Below are positions 12,261-23,033 of a stretch of DNA of 64,000 nt, one piece after another. The position numbers and the translations under genes were made by a program. Origin of the DNA: Pezicula radicicola (taxonomy: Eukaryota > Ascomycota > Leotiomycetes > Helotiales > Dermateaceae); NCBI GenBank assembly GCA_003008705.1, contig PDUO01000034.1, forward strand, positions 372,001-436,000. Reading direction: 5' to 3'. Below the pieces are notes generated by a model. That model saw only the letters and a list, made by a program, of their open reading frames with translations, made no database searches and was not told the origin of the DNA. Each line of letters opens with the position of its first letter. Within the stretch, counting starts at the first letter, position 1.

Positions 12261-12950
12261 ATGATAAACGCTAATCTGGAGGCAAGAGAACTTGGGTTAA
12301 AAGTCGAAGTTGAAATCGAAACCAAGTTTTGCATGCTCTCGAAGAACGCAGATAGGTCCACAGCTCCTTTTCCAGAAGAGCTCCATTACCCATCGTCAAA
12401 GCGTAACTTCGGAGGATTCATGGTCCCAATCTTGGACGAAATTGTCGATATGCTAAAATTAGCAGGTATTTCTGTACTAGTATCCCATGTTGAGGGACAA
12501 AAATATCAATTCGAGCTGGTTACAAACCGATTTTCTGTGCTAAACGCTGCCGACGCGACTTGTTTACTCGGGAGGTTATCAAGAACGTGTGTGCGAGGCA
12601 CACGTTGGTTGTCACATTTCATCCTTGGAGTCCTGTTATAAATGGAACCCACATAAATATATCAATATAGGAGGCAAGGTCATTGAAGCTAGTACGGAAG
12701 ACAGCTTTCTTGCTGGTAAAATAGAGCATTTAGGAGCGTTTTGTGCGTTTTGGCTACTATTGCCAGTAAGCTATAAGTGGGTCGTAGCCGGTCAACAAAC
12801 TTGTGGCCGGTTTGAAACATGGGGGACGCAAAACAGGGAGTTACATAATACGGAAGAAAGGGGCTGGGTTTTGGGAGCTGAGATTTGTCGACGCTCTCTC
12901 CAATATTTACTTGTTCTTGGCAGCCGTCATAAGAACAGGTATTTCTAGAG
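12261..12950 (+). pseudogene. Glutamine-synthetase-like pseudogene fragment
   Basis: Two overlapping open stretches in different frames (12261-12641 and 12589-12948) read together as the C-terminal catalytic half of a glutamine synthetase I / FluG-type protein. Clues are APFPEELHYPS, VPILDEIVDMLKLAGI, HVEGQKYQFEL, then in another frame FHPWSPVINGTH, IEASTEDSFLAGKIEHLGA, LPVSYKWVVAGQQTCGRFETWGTQNRE and remnants of a final FVDALSNIYL-like segment. The family motif order (catalytic sheet, His-containing INGTH, then SYK and CGRF..WG.QNRE) is kept. At least three frame changes and a TAG near 12670 destroy the gene, and the N-terminal half is missing. It sits in AT-rich DNA, suggesting a relic of a duplicated gene. 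Confidence 0.8.
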
Positions 12951-14342
12951 TGAAAACGTAGAAATATTTAGGCATCCTAGACTGTAACAGTACGTACTCT
13001 ACAACTATTCTTTCAATTGGCAAATGTTCATCTCTATTCAATAGTTTTAATCCTTACCTGTACTTACATGTTTAACATTTGACCCAAGACTCTTTCTAGT
13101 AATAACATAACTAAGATATAGGATTATAGCTGAATTGCCTTCCAATTTTTTGTAAGACTCTTCAAATATTGGACAGTAAAGACTCTGTGAACAAAACACA
13201 TGATCGTCATTTAATCGCTACGTATATACGCTATAGAGAAGAATTTGCTGATACCCTAGAGAAATTTAGTGCTATTGACTCGAATGAGCAGAAAATTTTT
13301 CTTAGTACCGATATGCGAGTATAATACTATAAATGTTTTTAAACAATCCTAGTTTTAACATATTTTCTCCGTTAAGTAAAAATAATTAGCAAATATCTCA
13401 CATACCCTGGCTTCCCCTTTTTACTAGTTTCTATTAACATAGTGCTACCTAGAGAGGGCATCGCTTGAAGCTTACTTAGTGCTAATTCCCTTATTAGGCT
13501 GGCTCTATTCCTTACTCTACACAGCTCCTATATAAAGCTACACATTAAGAGACGTATCTTAAAACAAGGGCCTATTGTCTAGATTCCTTATTTTACATCT
13601 ACTTACGATTCAATTTAGAATAAATTCACGATGTAGAATTAATGTAATTGTGTCTTGACTACTCCATATCTATAGCGCATACAAATTCTTATAGCGCCTT
13701 CGATAGCCGAGCACAGAGGGAGCCCCCTATCTTAGCGAAGGCTTGCCCTCTAAGCGATGCCTGTCTCCAGGGGCCTTTTGGCGAAACTCCCGGTTACCTC
13801 GAATTGTTAGATAGAAGGAATTCCTAAATTCGCACTCTTAATTTGTTATATATAGCACAGATATAGAAGATGCTTTAATACTTTAATGTACTCTAGGTTT
13901 GTTGTACTCTGCACTTCTCGTCCACTTTAGGATTATTGTTTCTTAACATCAATAAAGTAGCTGGCTGAAACGCGAGTTGTTCGGGTCGGTCTTCAGGTTC
14001 TGGTCGGAGGCCGAGCCCAGAACCGATGCCGAAAGTATACACTAGATAAATTGCAGTAGTAAATACCTACTAGTGGCATGAAAGCGTAAAGTATTGATTG
14101 CGACACACAGAGCTATTCCATTCGCTAGCGCTTCCAAATTCAGCCTAGAATCGCCGCATGCTTACACCGATGGTAATCTAGCCAACACTTCACAAGCAAT
14201 TCGACCGACCCTGGTCCGTAAGGCAGGGCAAGATTGATCCGAGGGGCACATAATCACGTAAAATATCTGTCGATATATCTAGTATAAAAAGCATTGCACT
14301 CCCACCTCATTATCACCCTCTCTAGTAGATGGTAATAACGAA
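12951..14342. other. AT-rich intergenic
   Basis: AT-rich, multiply stopped DNA upstream of mcr1. Short GC-richer patches near 13690-13790 and 13970-14035 stand out but match nothing I recognise; they could be transposon scars. Confidence 0.45.
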
Positions 14343-15409
14343 ATGTCGACACGCAATATTATTTGGCGACCAAGACGGCCAACGGCTGCTACCGGTCTTG
14401 CATTCGCACTCTCAGGCATCGGGTTATGGGCTGCAAAGACCTATTTTACCAGCAATGCGTTCGCTGAGTCGGCTACCCGTGAGCCACCAAGCGTTTTCTC
14501 GAGCACATTTGGCTCGTCCTTACGCTTAGAGAGTTCGGAAACGGTAAATCACAATACAAAGCGGTTGCGATTTGAATTTCCCGTTCCTGAAGCCCGCAGT
14601 GGACTCGTTTTGACGTGCAAGTTTCCTTGTCCTTCCCTAGATCGCCAGGTAGCGAGTAGTGAGTAGTTACTAATACGATATCGAATAGCGGCTGTATTGA
14701 CAGTAACCTGGCCTAAGGGTAGACTATTTCCTACCTTGAGACCTTACACGCCCGTGACTCCCATAGGTATAATATCTCCCTCCCTCTTTCAACAAATAAA
14801 TTCTACCATACCAATAAACAATGTACACATTCTAAACCTATTACAGATCAACGCGGACACCTAGACCTCATGGTAAAAAAATACCCTGACGGCAAAGCAA
14901 GCACATATCTCCACTCCATGACCCCAGGAGAATCTCTATATTTCTTAACGACATTAAAAGGATATAGATGGACACCAAATAAACACCCACACGTTACATT
15001 AATCGCAGGCGGTGCTGGAATCACACCTATGTATCAACTAATCCAAGGAATCCTACTCAACCCGGAAGACAAGACTAAAATCACTTTGGTATTCGGTGTT
15101 AACAGTAACGCGGATATTCTTCTACGAAAGGAGTTCGAGGACTTTGAACAGAGGTTTCCTGGTCGTTTTAAGGCTGTGTATACTGTTAGTAATCCTAGCG
15201 AGGACGGGGACAAGTCTTTGAGGAAAGGATATGTTACGAAGGCTTTACTAGAAGATGAGGTTGGGAGTGACAGAAGGGAGGATATGAAGGTTTTTGTTTG
15301 TGGCCCCCCGGCTATGGAGACGGCGCTTTTGGGTGGGAGTGGACCGTTTGGGAAAGGGGGAATTTTGGACCAGCTTGGGTATAAGAAAGATCAGATTCAT
15401 AAGTTTTAG
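14343..15409 (+). CDS. mcr1: Mitochondrial NADH-cytochrome b5 reductase (Mcr1)
   Basis: The N-terminus MSTRNIIWRPRR plus a hydrophobic segment (about residues 16-33) fits the mitochondrial outer-membrane/intermembrane-space targeting of Mcr1. SLRLESSETVNHNTKRLRFEF, then RPYTPVT (FAD binding), LDLMVKKYPDGKAS, LIAGGAGITPMYQL and the C-terminal VFVCGPPAMETA are family signatures. It passes electrons from NADH to cytochrome b5 and supports ergosterol synthesis and ascorbate recycling. The 14767-14846 intron is standard. The first junction is odd: phase is kept only with a 30-nt intron (14659-14688, GTGAGT...TACTAAT...TAG), leaving about 14 extra residues after SGLVLT. A more normal 74-nt intron from 14615 would shift the frame by one. 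With the 30-nt version the protein is 318 aa. Confidence 0.88.
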
Positions 15410-16148
15410 ATCTTGTATATTTGCATGACTGACTTTTTTTTTGTAATAATATTCAACCTTGTCTTTGTCTTTCTATCAAGATAAAATGTAGTATGTTGTC
15501 CACTAAGATATAGAGTGAATAGATAGCTTTGATTCGCCACCAGACGTAAACTATAATAGCTATTTTTCGTATTACAAAACAAACAGAATACTTTGAACTA
15601 TCTTGCGATTCAATCTCAAGAGCTTCTAGCTTGGAGGAGCTTGATGAAATGTATATAAAGCAGGTAGCTACACGAGGATTTTCTTCATTCTAATGCAGCG
15701 GAGCGTTTGAAGGTAAATTTGCCGATGAGAACGATATTAATCTCGCGGCTTATAGTATCAAGGAGATGTTAGGGATGTAAGATATTGTTCGGGAATTGCA
15801 AAAATTAGGATTGAATGTTGTATCTTGATTGGGAAGGGGGACATAGTTAATAATTTGCTGCTTTCAGAACAAAGGTTGTTATAGAAGAAAGGGCTATATT
15901 TTCGTTCTTGCCAAGTTGATGTGGGGGAGTTTCTAATCAGAGGTATCAAATTGGATGGTTTATGTGACAAGATATGAGACAGCTCATCCAAGCGTCCTTT
16001 GCAATGAAGATACCGTTAAATGCCTGGTTCTTCTTCATAGCTTGATTAGTCTATAAATTGAATTGAGACCATGTAACTTACACTGAGACATCTACAGATA
16101 GTATTGTTCTAACTTGAGGCTAAAAAAAATCTGTTGCCAGCGACTGTC
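15410..16148. other. Intergenic, convergent 3' regions
   Basis: AT-rich spacer between the 3' ends of mcr1 and the hydrolase pseudogene. No gene supported. Confidence 0.5.
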
Positions 16149-17084
16149 CTAGGCTTCTAAAAATGCCCGCAGATCCTCACAGAATCGCACCGGATTCTTC
16201 AGCATAAGAAAATGATCACCGTGATTAGCTTTTGAATACACATACAACTGAGAATCTGGTATGACCGTTTGCATCCATCCTTTGGCTCGTAAGCCAGTCG
16301 CTATGTTCTCCCGAAAATACAGCTGCCGGAACGTCGATCTTGTCTCGTATGACATCCCGCCAATCGTTCATGATGTGATCGAAGAGGACAAGTTTCATGA
16401 AATCCATATCGGGAACGATGAATTCGTTGGCAAATTTCTCTGAATTTTCGAAGTAGGGCGTTTCCTTGGGGTTGTAGTAGGAACCGACGTTGGTGTTCAT
16501 AAAACCTGTGTTTGGTGATTCGCTACCCGTAAATATGGCTATCATTCGTTCAGCGGAAACTGTGAACGCTCCAGCATTGGCACGTTCTTCTTCAGACCAG
16601 TCCATGTGGTTGAATATTGAAGGAGCTTCGTCCACAAAAACAACTTTATGAATGCCGGCGGTGCCGAAAGATCGATAAGTCCCCATAAGACTGAGCATCC
16701 CATCGACCATCCACAGAAAGAGGTCGCGGAAAGTTGTAAGGGGTCGCAAAGCTCCTTTCCATCCATCGCAAGCCATGAGATGCGAGCACCATGTCGGACC
16801 TTCTGTGACAGACCATGGTTCCGCTGGTCGAGAACATAAACTTTGTAATGTTTCCCCAGAAGATACATCAAGTTGATGTACATAGCCCCATGTGCAGACC
16901 ACCCCGGAGTCATGACGAGCGGACGCCCTTCTCCCGCTTCCCAATAGCGTAAAGTAACATCATCGTTGGCCTGGAAAGACTTAATGAACAGTCCGTCAAA
17001 CTCCGAGAGAGTCGCTGGTAGACCGTCTATCCGATTCGGAAACGTGAAATCTCGCCCAAGAACGTCAATAGCTTTCGAAGCCAT
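16149..17084 (-). pseudogene. Alpha/beta hydrolase with two frameshifts
   Basis: Starts at ATG 17084 (MASKAIDVLGRDF). The alpha/beta hydrolase fold reads clearly: RPLVMTPGWSAHG (oxyanion region), YVLDQRNHGLS, the nucleophile elbow CGWSMGCS, VVFVDEAPSIF, the acid loop SGEHSDW and the His loop NHGDHF near the end. The three catalytic loops are spread over two frames. Frame 1 covers 17084 to about 16670, frame 2 about 16670 to 16290, and frame 1 resumes to 16149. Both breaks are single-base (beside a CTTT run near 16670 and AAAGG near 16290) and cancel each other, but frame 1 alone stops at 16542. No intron sites explain the breaks. It is either a decaying gene or a pair of sequencing errors. 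It is the first member of the metabolic cluster; its substrate is unknown. Confidence 0.72.
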
Positions 17085-17771
17085 AGCAAGAAGAATCGTG
17101 TCGGGGGTAGGGCGTCTTTAACCTGTTCAAACGACAATGTAACGAACTTGGATCGTGGCCAAAGTCTGGGATCAGTCAGTCTCAGTTATTCTTAGAGCTA
17201 AGTTGTGATCATGTAAACCTACAAGACTAGTATTATCCATTAATAATGACACAGTGTGAAATTACTTGCGTGGAATAAGTCAGACAGCCGAAAGTGTCTT
17301 AAATTTTAAAACACTAAACACGCTTTTACCATTCCCATATGCGTGATTTGGACCTGCCAAAGACTAGATAGATTCAATACATCTTTTTAAACTTCTAGAT
17401 GGGGGAGAGAAGAACGGCGAGTATATTTGATAATAAAGACAGATAAAACAGGAAGGTGTCAAAACCCTAAAAAAGGAACTCCAACTGTTGCGACACAAGC
17501 CGCAGATTACTACAGAGACTGTCTGTTCAATGAAATGGTCAAATAGGAAGAAACCCCAGGAATACAGTCTCGAGTTTAGTAATGCGTAGAGAGGTTTGCC
17601 CACAAGGAAAAGTTCTGTAAAACAGACTTCATAGAATTTTCACGTGAAGGATAAGGACCAAACTCCACGTATGTACAGTACAGATCTGGAGATAAAGAGA
17701 GAGGGAGGAGTGTCTCATGATTCTCATGCCTTTTTTGCTTCTAGGTTAAAGCTTCCAGGCATTATAAATCC
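17085..17771. other. Intergenic, promoter of the hydrolase
   Basis: Holds the upstream region of the hydrolase pseudogene and the 3' flank of the dehydrogenase. No gene or clear repeat seen. Confidence 0.45.
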
Positions 17772-18942
17772 TCATATTTTAATCAAAAGCTTCACAGCAC
17801 CGTTTGTAGACCCAGCACAGAAAGTTTTGTAAGCTTCCTCTATATCCTGAAAAGCAAAGTCTAGTGTATGTGTTAGCTGAGTGCCATTAAAGCCTAAAAT
17901 AAGTAACATACTGTGGGTGAATATTGGCAAAGGGCTTTTGAGCTTCTTTAACAAGCTCATTTTTAATAGCAGAGGGGCAGAAGTACCATCATTGAGCTGA
18001 GTAGTAACAGCTATTTTTTCGAAGAAGATTAAAAATCAGCAAGAATCTTTGAATGCACGCAGATGCAACTTACATATATTCTGACCCCAGAGACTGTCCA
18101 GATGTAGATGGGTCTTTGTGCTGTGCACGCCAATGTTGGCAATAACTCCGGCTACAGCCACGAGCTTCTGGGCTAGATCTATAGTAGTGGCAAATCCAAC
18201 CGCCTCGATCACAGTATCGCAACCCTTGCTGCCAGTCAGTGACTTCACTGCTGCCTCAATATCGTCCGAAGTAGATGTGATAATGTAGTCTGCGCCTAAT
18301 TCTCTCGCTATTCGTAATCGATTCTGGTCTGGATCAATTGCTATGATCACAGAGGGAGAATAAAGCTGAGCTGTGATCAACGCAGCAAGCCCGACAGGTC
18401 CCACTCCTATAATCGCCAAGGCGCATCCAGGACGAACGCCACCCCTGAGTACACCACATTCGAAGCCAGATGTCATGACATCACTTAACAAGATCATAGC
18501 ACGTGGATCTGCATCCTCCGGAATTGAAAGAAGAGAACCATCAGCATGCGGAACCCTTGTGTATTCAGCCTGGAGCCCATCAATTGTATTCCCCATCAAT
18601 TGTATTCCCCATCTGCCAGCCACCAGTAGTACAGTGACCTGGCATTGACCTTCGACAGTATTCGCACGATGAACAAGAGCTGATACAGGAAACAATAACT
18701 CTGTCTCCGACCTTGAAGTTCTTGACCTGTGGACCAACCTCGTCTACATAGCCAATCCCCTCATGGCCTAGAACTCTCCCGATGCTGCTCGTGGGATGAA
18801 TGCCATCTCGAACATGGATATCGGTACCGCAGATGCTTGTGTGGGTTACTCGAACGACAGCGTCAGTAGGAAGCTGTAGTGATGGCTTGGCACGTTCGAC
18901 TAGCTTCACATTGCCAACCGAAGCCCAAGCGAGAGCTTTCAT
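17772..18942 (-). pseudogene. Zinc alcohol dehydrogenase broken by a 16-bp duplication
   Basis: ATG at 18942 (MKALAWASVG); intron 18011-18073 with GTAAGT donor. The medium-chain dehydrogenase family is clear: catalytic-zinc CGTDIH and GHEG, structural-zinc CSSCEYCRRSMPGHC, and the Rossmann stretch IIGVGPVGLAALITAQ followed by AIDPDQNRL for NAD(P) binding. It would oxidise an alcohol or reduce an aldehyde. An exact tandem copy of 16 bp at 18579-18610 shifts the frame right after GGWQMGNTIDG, giving a stop six codons later. With one copy the whole gene would be in phase (about 363 aa). The C-terminal exon also looks slightly long around 17900. The gene is divergent from the RidA gene with a 0.9 kb shared promoter. 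Confidence 0.85.
18579..18610. repeat. 16-bp tandem duplication inside the dehydrogenase
   Basis: ATCAATTGTATTCCCC occurs twice head to tail (18579-18594 and 18595-18610). The two copies are identical, which points to a recent slippage or end-joining event. The length is not a multiple of three, so it frameshifts the gene. Confidence 0.97.
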
Positions 18943-19848
18943 AGCGACTACAGCAAAAGAAGTGTCGTGAAACAAATTTCATAAAGCAAAAGTATGACGG
19001 GAGTCAACAAAAGAAGAATTTTGAATAGCATTTGGGGTTCAAGTGAAAAGGCCGATAGAATAGCACCAGCATTCTCTTCGCCTGCGATGGACCGATTGAC
19101 CGACTGAAGGTGGGACTTGCAAATTCTGTAATCCGTGACTCCCCGTTTATCCTGCTTGCCGCGCCATTCCCTATGCGGGTGTACTACGGGCTGGCTTGTG
19201 CATTTGAATCAATCCCTTGTCCCCCCTGCACCATTTCTTTTCTAACGGAGCTAAATATTAGAGTGGTTGAGTACATTTCTTTTAACTATAGAATAGGGTC
19301 CCACAAATCGAAGCAGAATACCCTATATGGAGGGAAGAAAATTGTTCACTTTAAGACAACCCTGAGGCAGAGAGGTGCTTTAGCTTTCAAGGCCAATTAC
19401 AAGACTTCGCTAGTTACATTATGTCTACTTTCATCAGGTTACTATAGTAGCCCTGTATATTGTACTGTACGGGGCCTTTGTAAACGGTTAAGCGAGCTAG
19501 GCTAGCTGTACGTTGTGTTGTGCCAAACATTAAAAGGTGTGAATCCTTTAACCCGAAGAAGGAAGGGTGTGGAGCAATTCTATATTGTAATAAAATGTAC
19601 TGGAATTCTCTATTTACGGGAAAAGATCCGATTAGGCCCGTCTGGGGATCCTTTCAGGGTCCTTAAGTGTAGTCATCCTTCCACGTTAACCATTCAGCTC
19701 CCTTATATATAGGACCCTGCAGGTCGATCTCTTTTCTATCGTCTACCATCTATTAAAACCACCACTTCCACAGCGAATCGTACCAGAACCATCTTCTGCG
19801 AAACGAACCAGGCTGAGAAACCGCATTACCACAATCGATAAACCCACT
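18943..19848. other. Bidirectional promoter, dehydrogenase/RidA
   Basis: Spacer between two divergent start codons. It contains one copy of the 14-bp motif shared with the nitrilase/transporter promoter. Small open frames here (19110-19712) show no protein family features. Confidence 0.5.
19133..19146. promoter_or_regulatory. Shared 14-bp motif CCGTGACTCCCCGT
   Basis: Exact match to two copies in the nitrilase/transporter promoter at 22604 and 22619. On the minus strand it reads CGG-N7-CGG, a direct-repeat spacing of the type bound by Zn2Cys6 regulators. It lies about 190 bp upstream of the dehydrogenase start. Its role as an operator is inferred. Confidence 0.45.
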
Positions 19849-20322
19849 ATGTCTCATTTGACTTATACTAGTTACGAAGGTTACGGCCAAAGGAGTAAGA
19901 AGAATCTTTGGTACAGCCAGGCTGTCCGTGTAGGCGACATTGTCGAGTGTGCTGGACAAGGTTTGCCTCCATGAAAAGCAGTCAATTTGCACGACTAACC
20001 AAGAGTTTTCTTAGGAGGCTGGGACCGCGAAACAGACAAAATCGAGCGCGAAATTGTTGCCCAAATCGAGAAGGCGTTTGACAATGTTGAGCATAACTTA
20101 AAGCTTGCCGGTTGCAAAGGCTGGGAAAATGTTTTTTTCATCCGTTCACATCACCTACCCATCAACGACGAGGCAATGGAGGCGATGGTGAGATGCTTGA
20201 AGAAGTACTGTCCAAATCATCAGCCGGCATGGACTGCGCTCGGTGTCCCCAGATTGGCTTTTGATGATATGCGTGTGGAGATTGAGGTGAGGGCTCATAT
20301 CCCGTTTGACGAAACGAAATAA
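19849..20322 (+). CDS. RidA/YjgF/UK114 family protein
   Basis: Two exons, 19849-19960 and 20015-20322, join in phase to 139 aa. The 54-nt intron has branch GACTAACC and a CTTAG acceptor; its GTTTGC donor is weak. Reads MSHLTYTSYEGYGQRSK, then LWYSQAVRVGD, CAGQGGWDRETDK, AFDNVEHNLKLAGCKGW, PAWTALGV and DDMRVEIEVRAH. This is the trimeric RidA fold; the Arg of MRVEIEV corresponds to the carboxylate-binding Arg of active imine/enamine deaminases. RidA proteins hydrolyse reactive imines such as 2-aminoacrylate, and pathway-specific members sit in catabolic clusters. It lies divergent from the dehydrogenase and convergent with the nitrilase, which supports a shared pathway. Each exon is too short to stand out alone. 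Confidence 0.86.
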
Positions 20323-21171
20323 TGGCGGGTCATGGCTATTTGGGAAATCAGTCCGGAGGATCTGAATGTATGAAGGGATGTATGAAGGGTGTTGGTTGAA
20401 TGAACAGCATGTCGAGAATTCCAAGCCAGCCTAGTCAGGGTGGGCTGAAAATCAGGCCGACCTTAATTCCTGAGTAAGCCTTGAAATATAAGCTATGATA
20501 TAACCAAGTTCGATGTATCTTGTTTCAAACCTTCGTCCGTAAGAATCGTTCAATGCCAGCTGCATTCAGTACCTTGGCGTAATGCGGTGTGTATACGGTG
20601 TGAATAACACTGAACGGTATTGATAAAACGAAACGGTGTCACAGCGCCAAGGCTATCTTCACGTAATTACTAGCAAAACTAATGATATAGGTTACCTAAG
20701 ACAATAAGTTCTTAGTATATAAACATTGCAAGCGCACTAAATTAAGACTAGCTACCTTAACTTAGTAGTTTATAGTTTACATATACGACTTGCTTCTATA
20801 CTACGACTACTATTACTACTACCACTTATGTACGGCTTACCTTGTGCCTATTAGTATTGATCCAACACCGTTCCTAAGTCCTAATACTAATCATAAATTA
20901 ATTTATACCGTTCCTCGGTAGACACCGTACTCGCTAAACATATTAACGTAGTGTCCGTCTCAGGGATGTATCTAAGTAGAATTTGGAGAGGATTAAAAAC
21001 CTGAAGCAATCTTCAATGTCAGAAGAATTGGAAAGATTAAAAAGGCGCAGCTTTTGCTAGGGTCTCTCCAAATATGAGTATAAGCACTTTTAATTGACAA
21101 TTCACTTTTTGTTCCGCCAGTAGTGGAGGAAATTTCGTACTTCATTATCACCTGCTTCAAAATTGGCACTT
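20323..21171. other. AT-rich intergenic, convergent 3' ends
   Basis: Spacer between the convergent RidA and nitrilase genes, AT-rich from about 20640. No gene recognised. Confidence 0.5.
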
Positions 21172-22289
21172 TCACTGAACTACATGTGGTTCTGTATCTT
21201 TCTCAGCTCTATTTCGCACCTGCTTCTTCTCCAATGTATCAGCCATCAGCCACAACAGATCTGGTCGACTGTAATGTCCCTGGGCATCCAGAAACGCCTT
21301 GCTCTTAAGGATCTCGTCAAAATCAAGGTCAGCAAAGACCAGACCTTCCTCGTCCTCCTTCAGAAACTCCGTTAGTTGTTTCCCGTCTGGTCCAAAAACA
21401 CATGAGCCTCCGCCGCCACGAGCGTAGTAAGCTTCACCCTTCGATGTGTTCTGTATATCAATACCCTTTTCAGTAAGGATGGCTGTGGCATGCAGAACAA
21501 AACAACCGCCCTCAATGGCGTAGGTTTGAGCCAGATTGTGAGAGCCTGTAGGTGATATGAGCGATCCTCTAATGTATGGACTTTTCAGAATGTATCCTAC
21601 CTTCTCTTGATGTTGACCAAAGGCATTTCCCTTCCTCGAAGTACAACATTGCTGGCCATGCGGCAATGTGAATCTGCTCGCCTAAAGAGTGGGTGTGGTA
21701 TTTCAACAGTGGCTGGGAATGTTCCCAACAGCACAGCATTCCAACCTTTCCAATTCCCGGACTATCAACAACATTTTCAAGTGAACCTCCACCTCCGTCG
21801 CCGAAGATTGTTCTTTCTAGATGTGTGGGTTTGATCTTCCTTCTAGTCATTTTGATAGTCCCGTCCTTTTCAATGAAAGCTTGGGCTAAGTACAAAGAGT
21901 TGTTGTCGTTTTCGGCAAATCCTAGCGACACGGCGATGTTATGCTTTGCTGCAGTAGCGCAGATTCTTCTCATCTCATCTGAATTAATGCGAAGGGTATT
22001 CTTGAGATAACGTTTGACCATCTCGTAATCACAACCCCGGGACCTATTCATGTCGACCTGAAGTTCCTTAAATGGACCATTAAATTTGGTACGGTGTAAT
22101 GACTTACCAGATCCATGACGGATAACCTGGGATCCAAGTTTCGGGGAAGGCGACCAGTTGAGCTTTGCCTTGGGCTGCCTCAATAATGATATCAATTGCC
22201 TTCTGGACAGCTCCTTGGAGGTTGAAATAGACAGATTCGGCCTGAACAACTGCCATGCGAACAACGTGCTTTGACGTATTTTCGGCCAT
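21172..22289 (-). CDS. Nitrilase (carbon-nitrogen hydrolase)
   Basis: Three exons (22289-22108, 22043-21601, 21545-21172) join in phase to 332 aa. The introns at 22044-22107 (GTAAGT) and 21546-21600 (GTAGGA) explain apparent frame changes. The catalytic triad is visible: Glu in VAFPETWIPGYPSW, Lys in TRRKIKPTH, and the nucleophile Cys in GMLCCWEHSQPLLKYH. AAWPAMLYFE and the HNLAQTYAIEGGCFVLH segment are typical of true nitrilases (branch 1), which turn nitriles into carboxylic acids and ammonia, rather than amidases. Cyanide hydratases are close relatives and cannot be fully excluded. The start is ATG 22289 (MAENTSKHVVRM); an upstream in-frame TTG is ignored. It is divergent from the MFS transporter and is the only enzyme of the cluster besides RidA that looks intact. 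Confidence 0.93.
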
Positions 22290-23033
22290 CTTCAACCAGA
22301 AAGATTGTAAAAAAGGAGTGTCTCTACGAAGTAACCGAAAGGCAACATCAGGAAGCGACCGAGCAGTTAATCATCGATCGGATTGGCAAGCACGGCAAGG
22401 CCCAATATTTTTTGATTTTAAGTAATGCGTGAGTCCCCGTGCTAGAATTGCCAAGACATACCCAGATAGACACGGCGCTACTGTGGTACTGTGGTAGGTC
22501 TAAGGCATGCTCGCTTAGTTCATGAGTCGGTTAGGTTGTACGTAGTAGATTTTAGTAAAATACAGAAATTTAAGCGATTCATGAGCCGGTGGGTCGTCAT
22601 TTTCCGTGACTCCCCGTGCCGTGACTCCCCGTATCATGAATCTTGGTCAACCGAAGTTGGCGGCCGTCAAATCCGATAGATAGTGAGGACCGTATTGTGT
22701 GTGTATTGTGCAAGATGTAAAAAGTACCACAGTACTGTCACAATTGCGTTATCGTCGAGTTGCATGCTGTCAGTTTCCCGACACTGTTCTCCATGGCAGA
22801 CTTCCCGCTTCTTCACTCACGACAAACAAGATAAGAGATTTTACGTCTTCACCATTGGGTGACTCTCACCAGCCCTTAGGCCTCCTTTCGGCGAGATAAG
22901 GGCGCGACAACATGGACTCGATGATGGTGCCAGAGATTACGGCGCAACTGTCTAGGACAATAAGTTTGAGAACATATAAGAAACATGGGATCTCTCACCC
23001 AAGTCTTTACTTTAGCCATTCAAAATCGCAATC
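22290..23033. other. Bidirectional promoter, nitrilase/transporter
   Basis: Shared upstream region of two divergent genes. Besides three copies of the 14-bp motif it holds two related stretches around TTCATGAG(T/C)CGGT near 22518 and 22578, suggesting a structured regulatory region. No gene inside. Confidence 0.55.
22427..22632. promoter_or_regulatory. Three copies of the shared motif
   Basis: CCGTGACTCCCCGT is exact at 22604-22617 and 22619-22632 (15 bp apart); a variant with two changes, GCGTGAGTCCCCGT, lies at 22427-22440. The same 14 bp occurs once in the dehydrogenase/RidA promoter. The CGG-N7-CGG direct repeat (minus strand) fits a zinc-cluster regulator, perhaps the one at 25297-27416. 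Binding is an inference. Confidence 0.5.

Noticed and set aside
19110..19712. Open frames between the dehydrogenase and RidA genes
   Set aside because: No family features; region is a shared promoter.
21546..22107. Nitrilase as a frameshifted pseudogene
   Set aside because: Introns at 22044-22107 and 21546-21600 explain the frame changes and total length is in phase.
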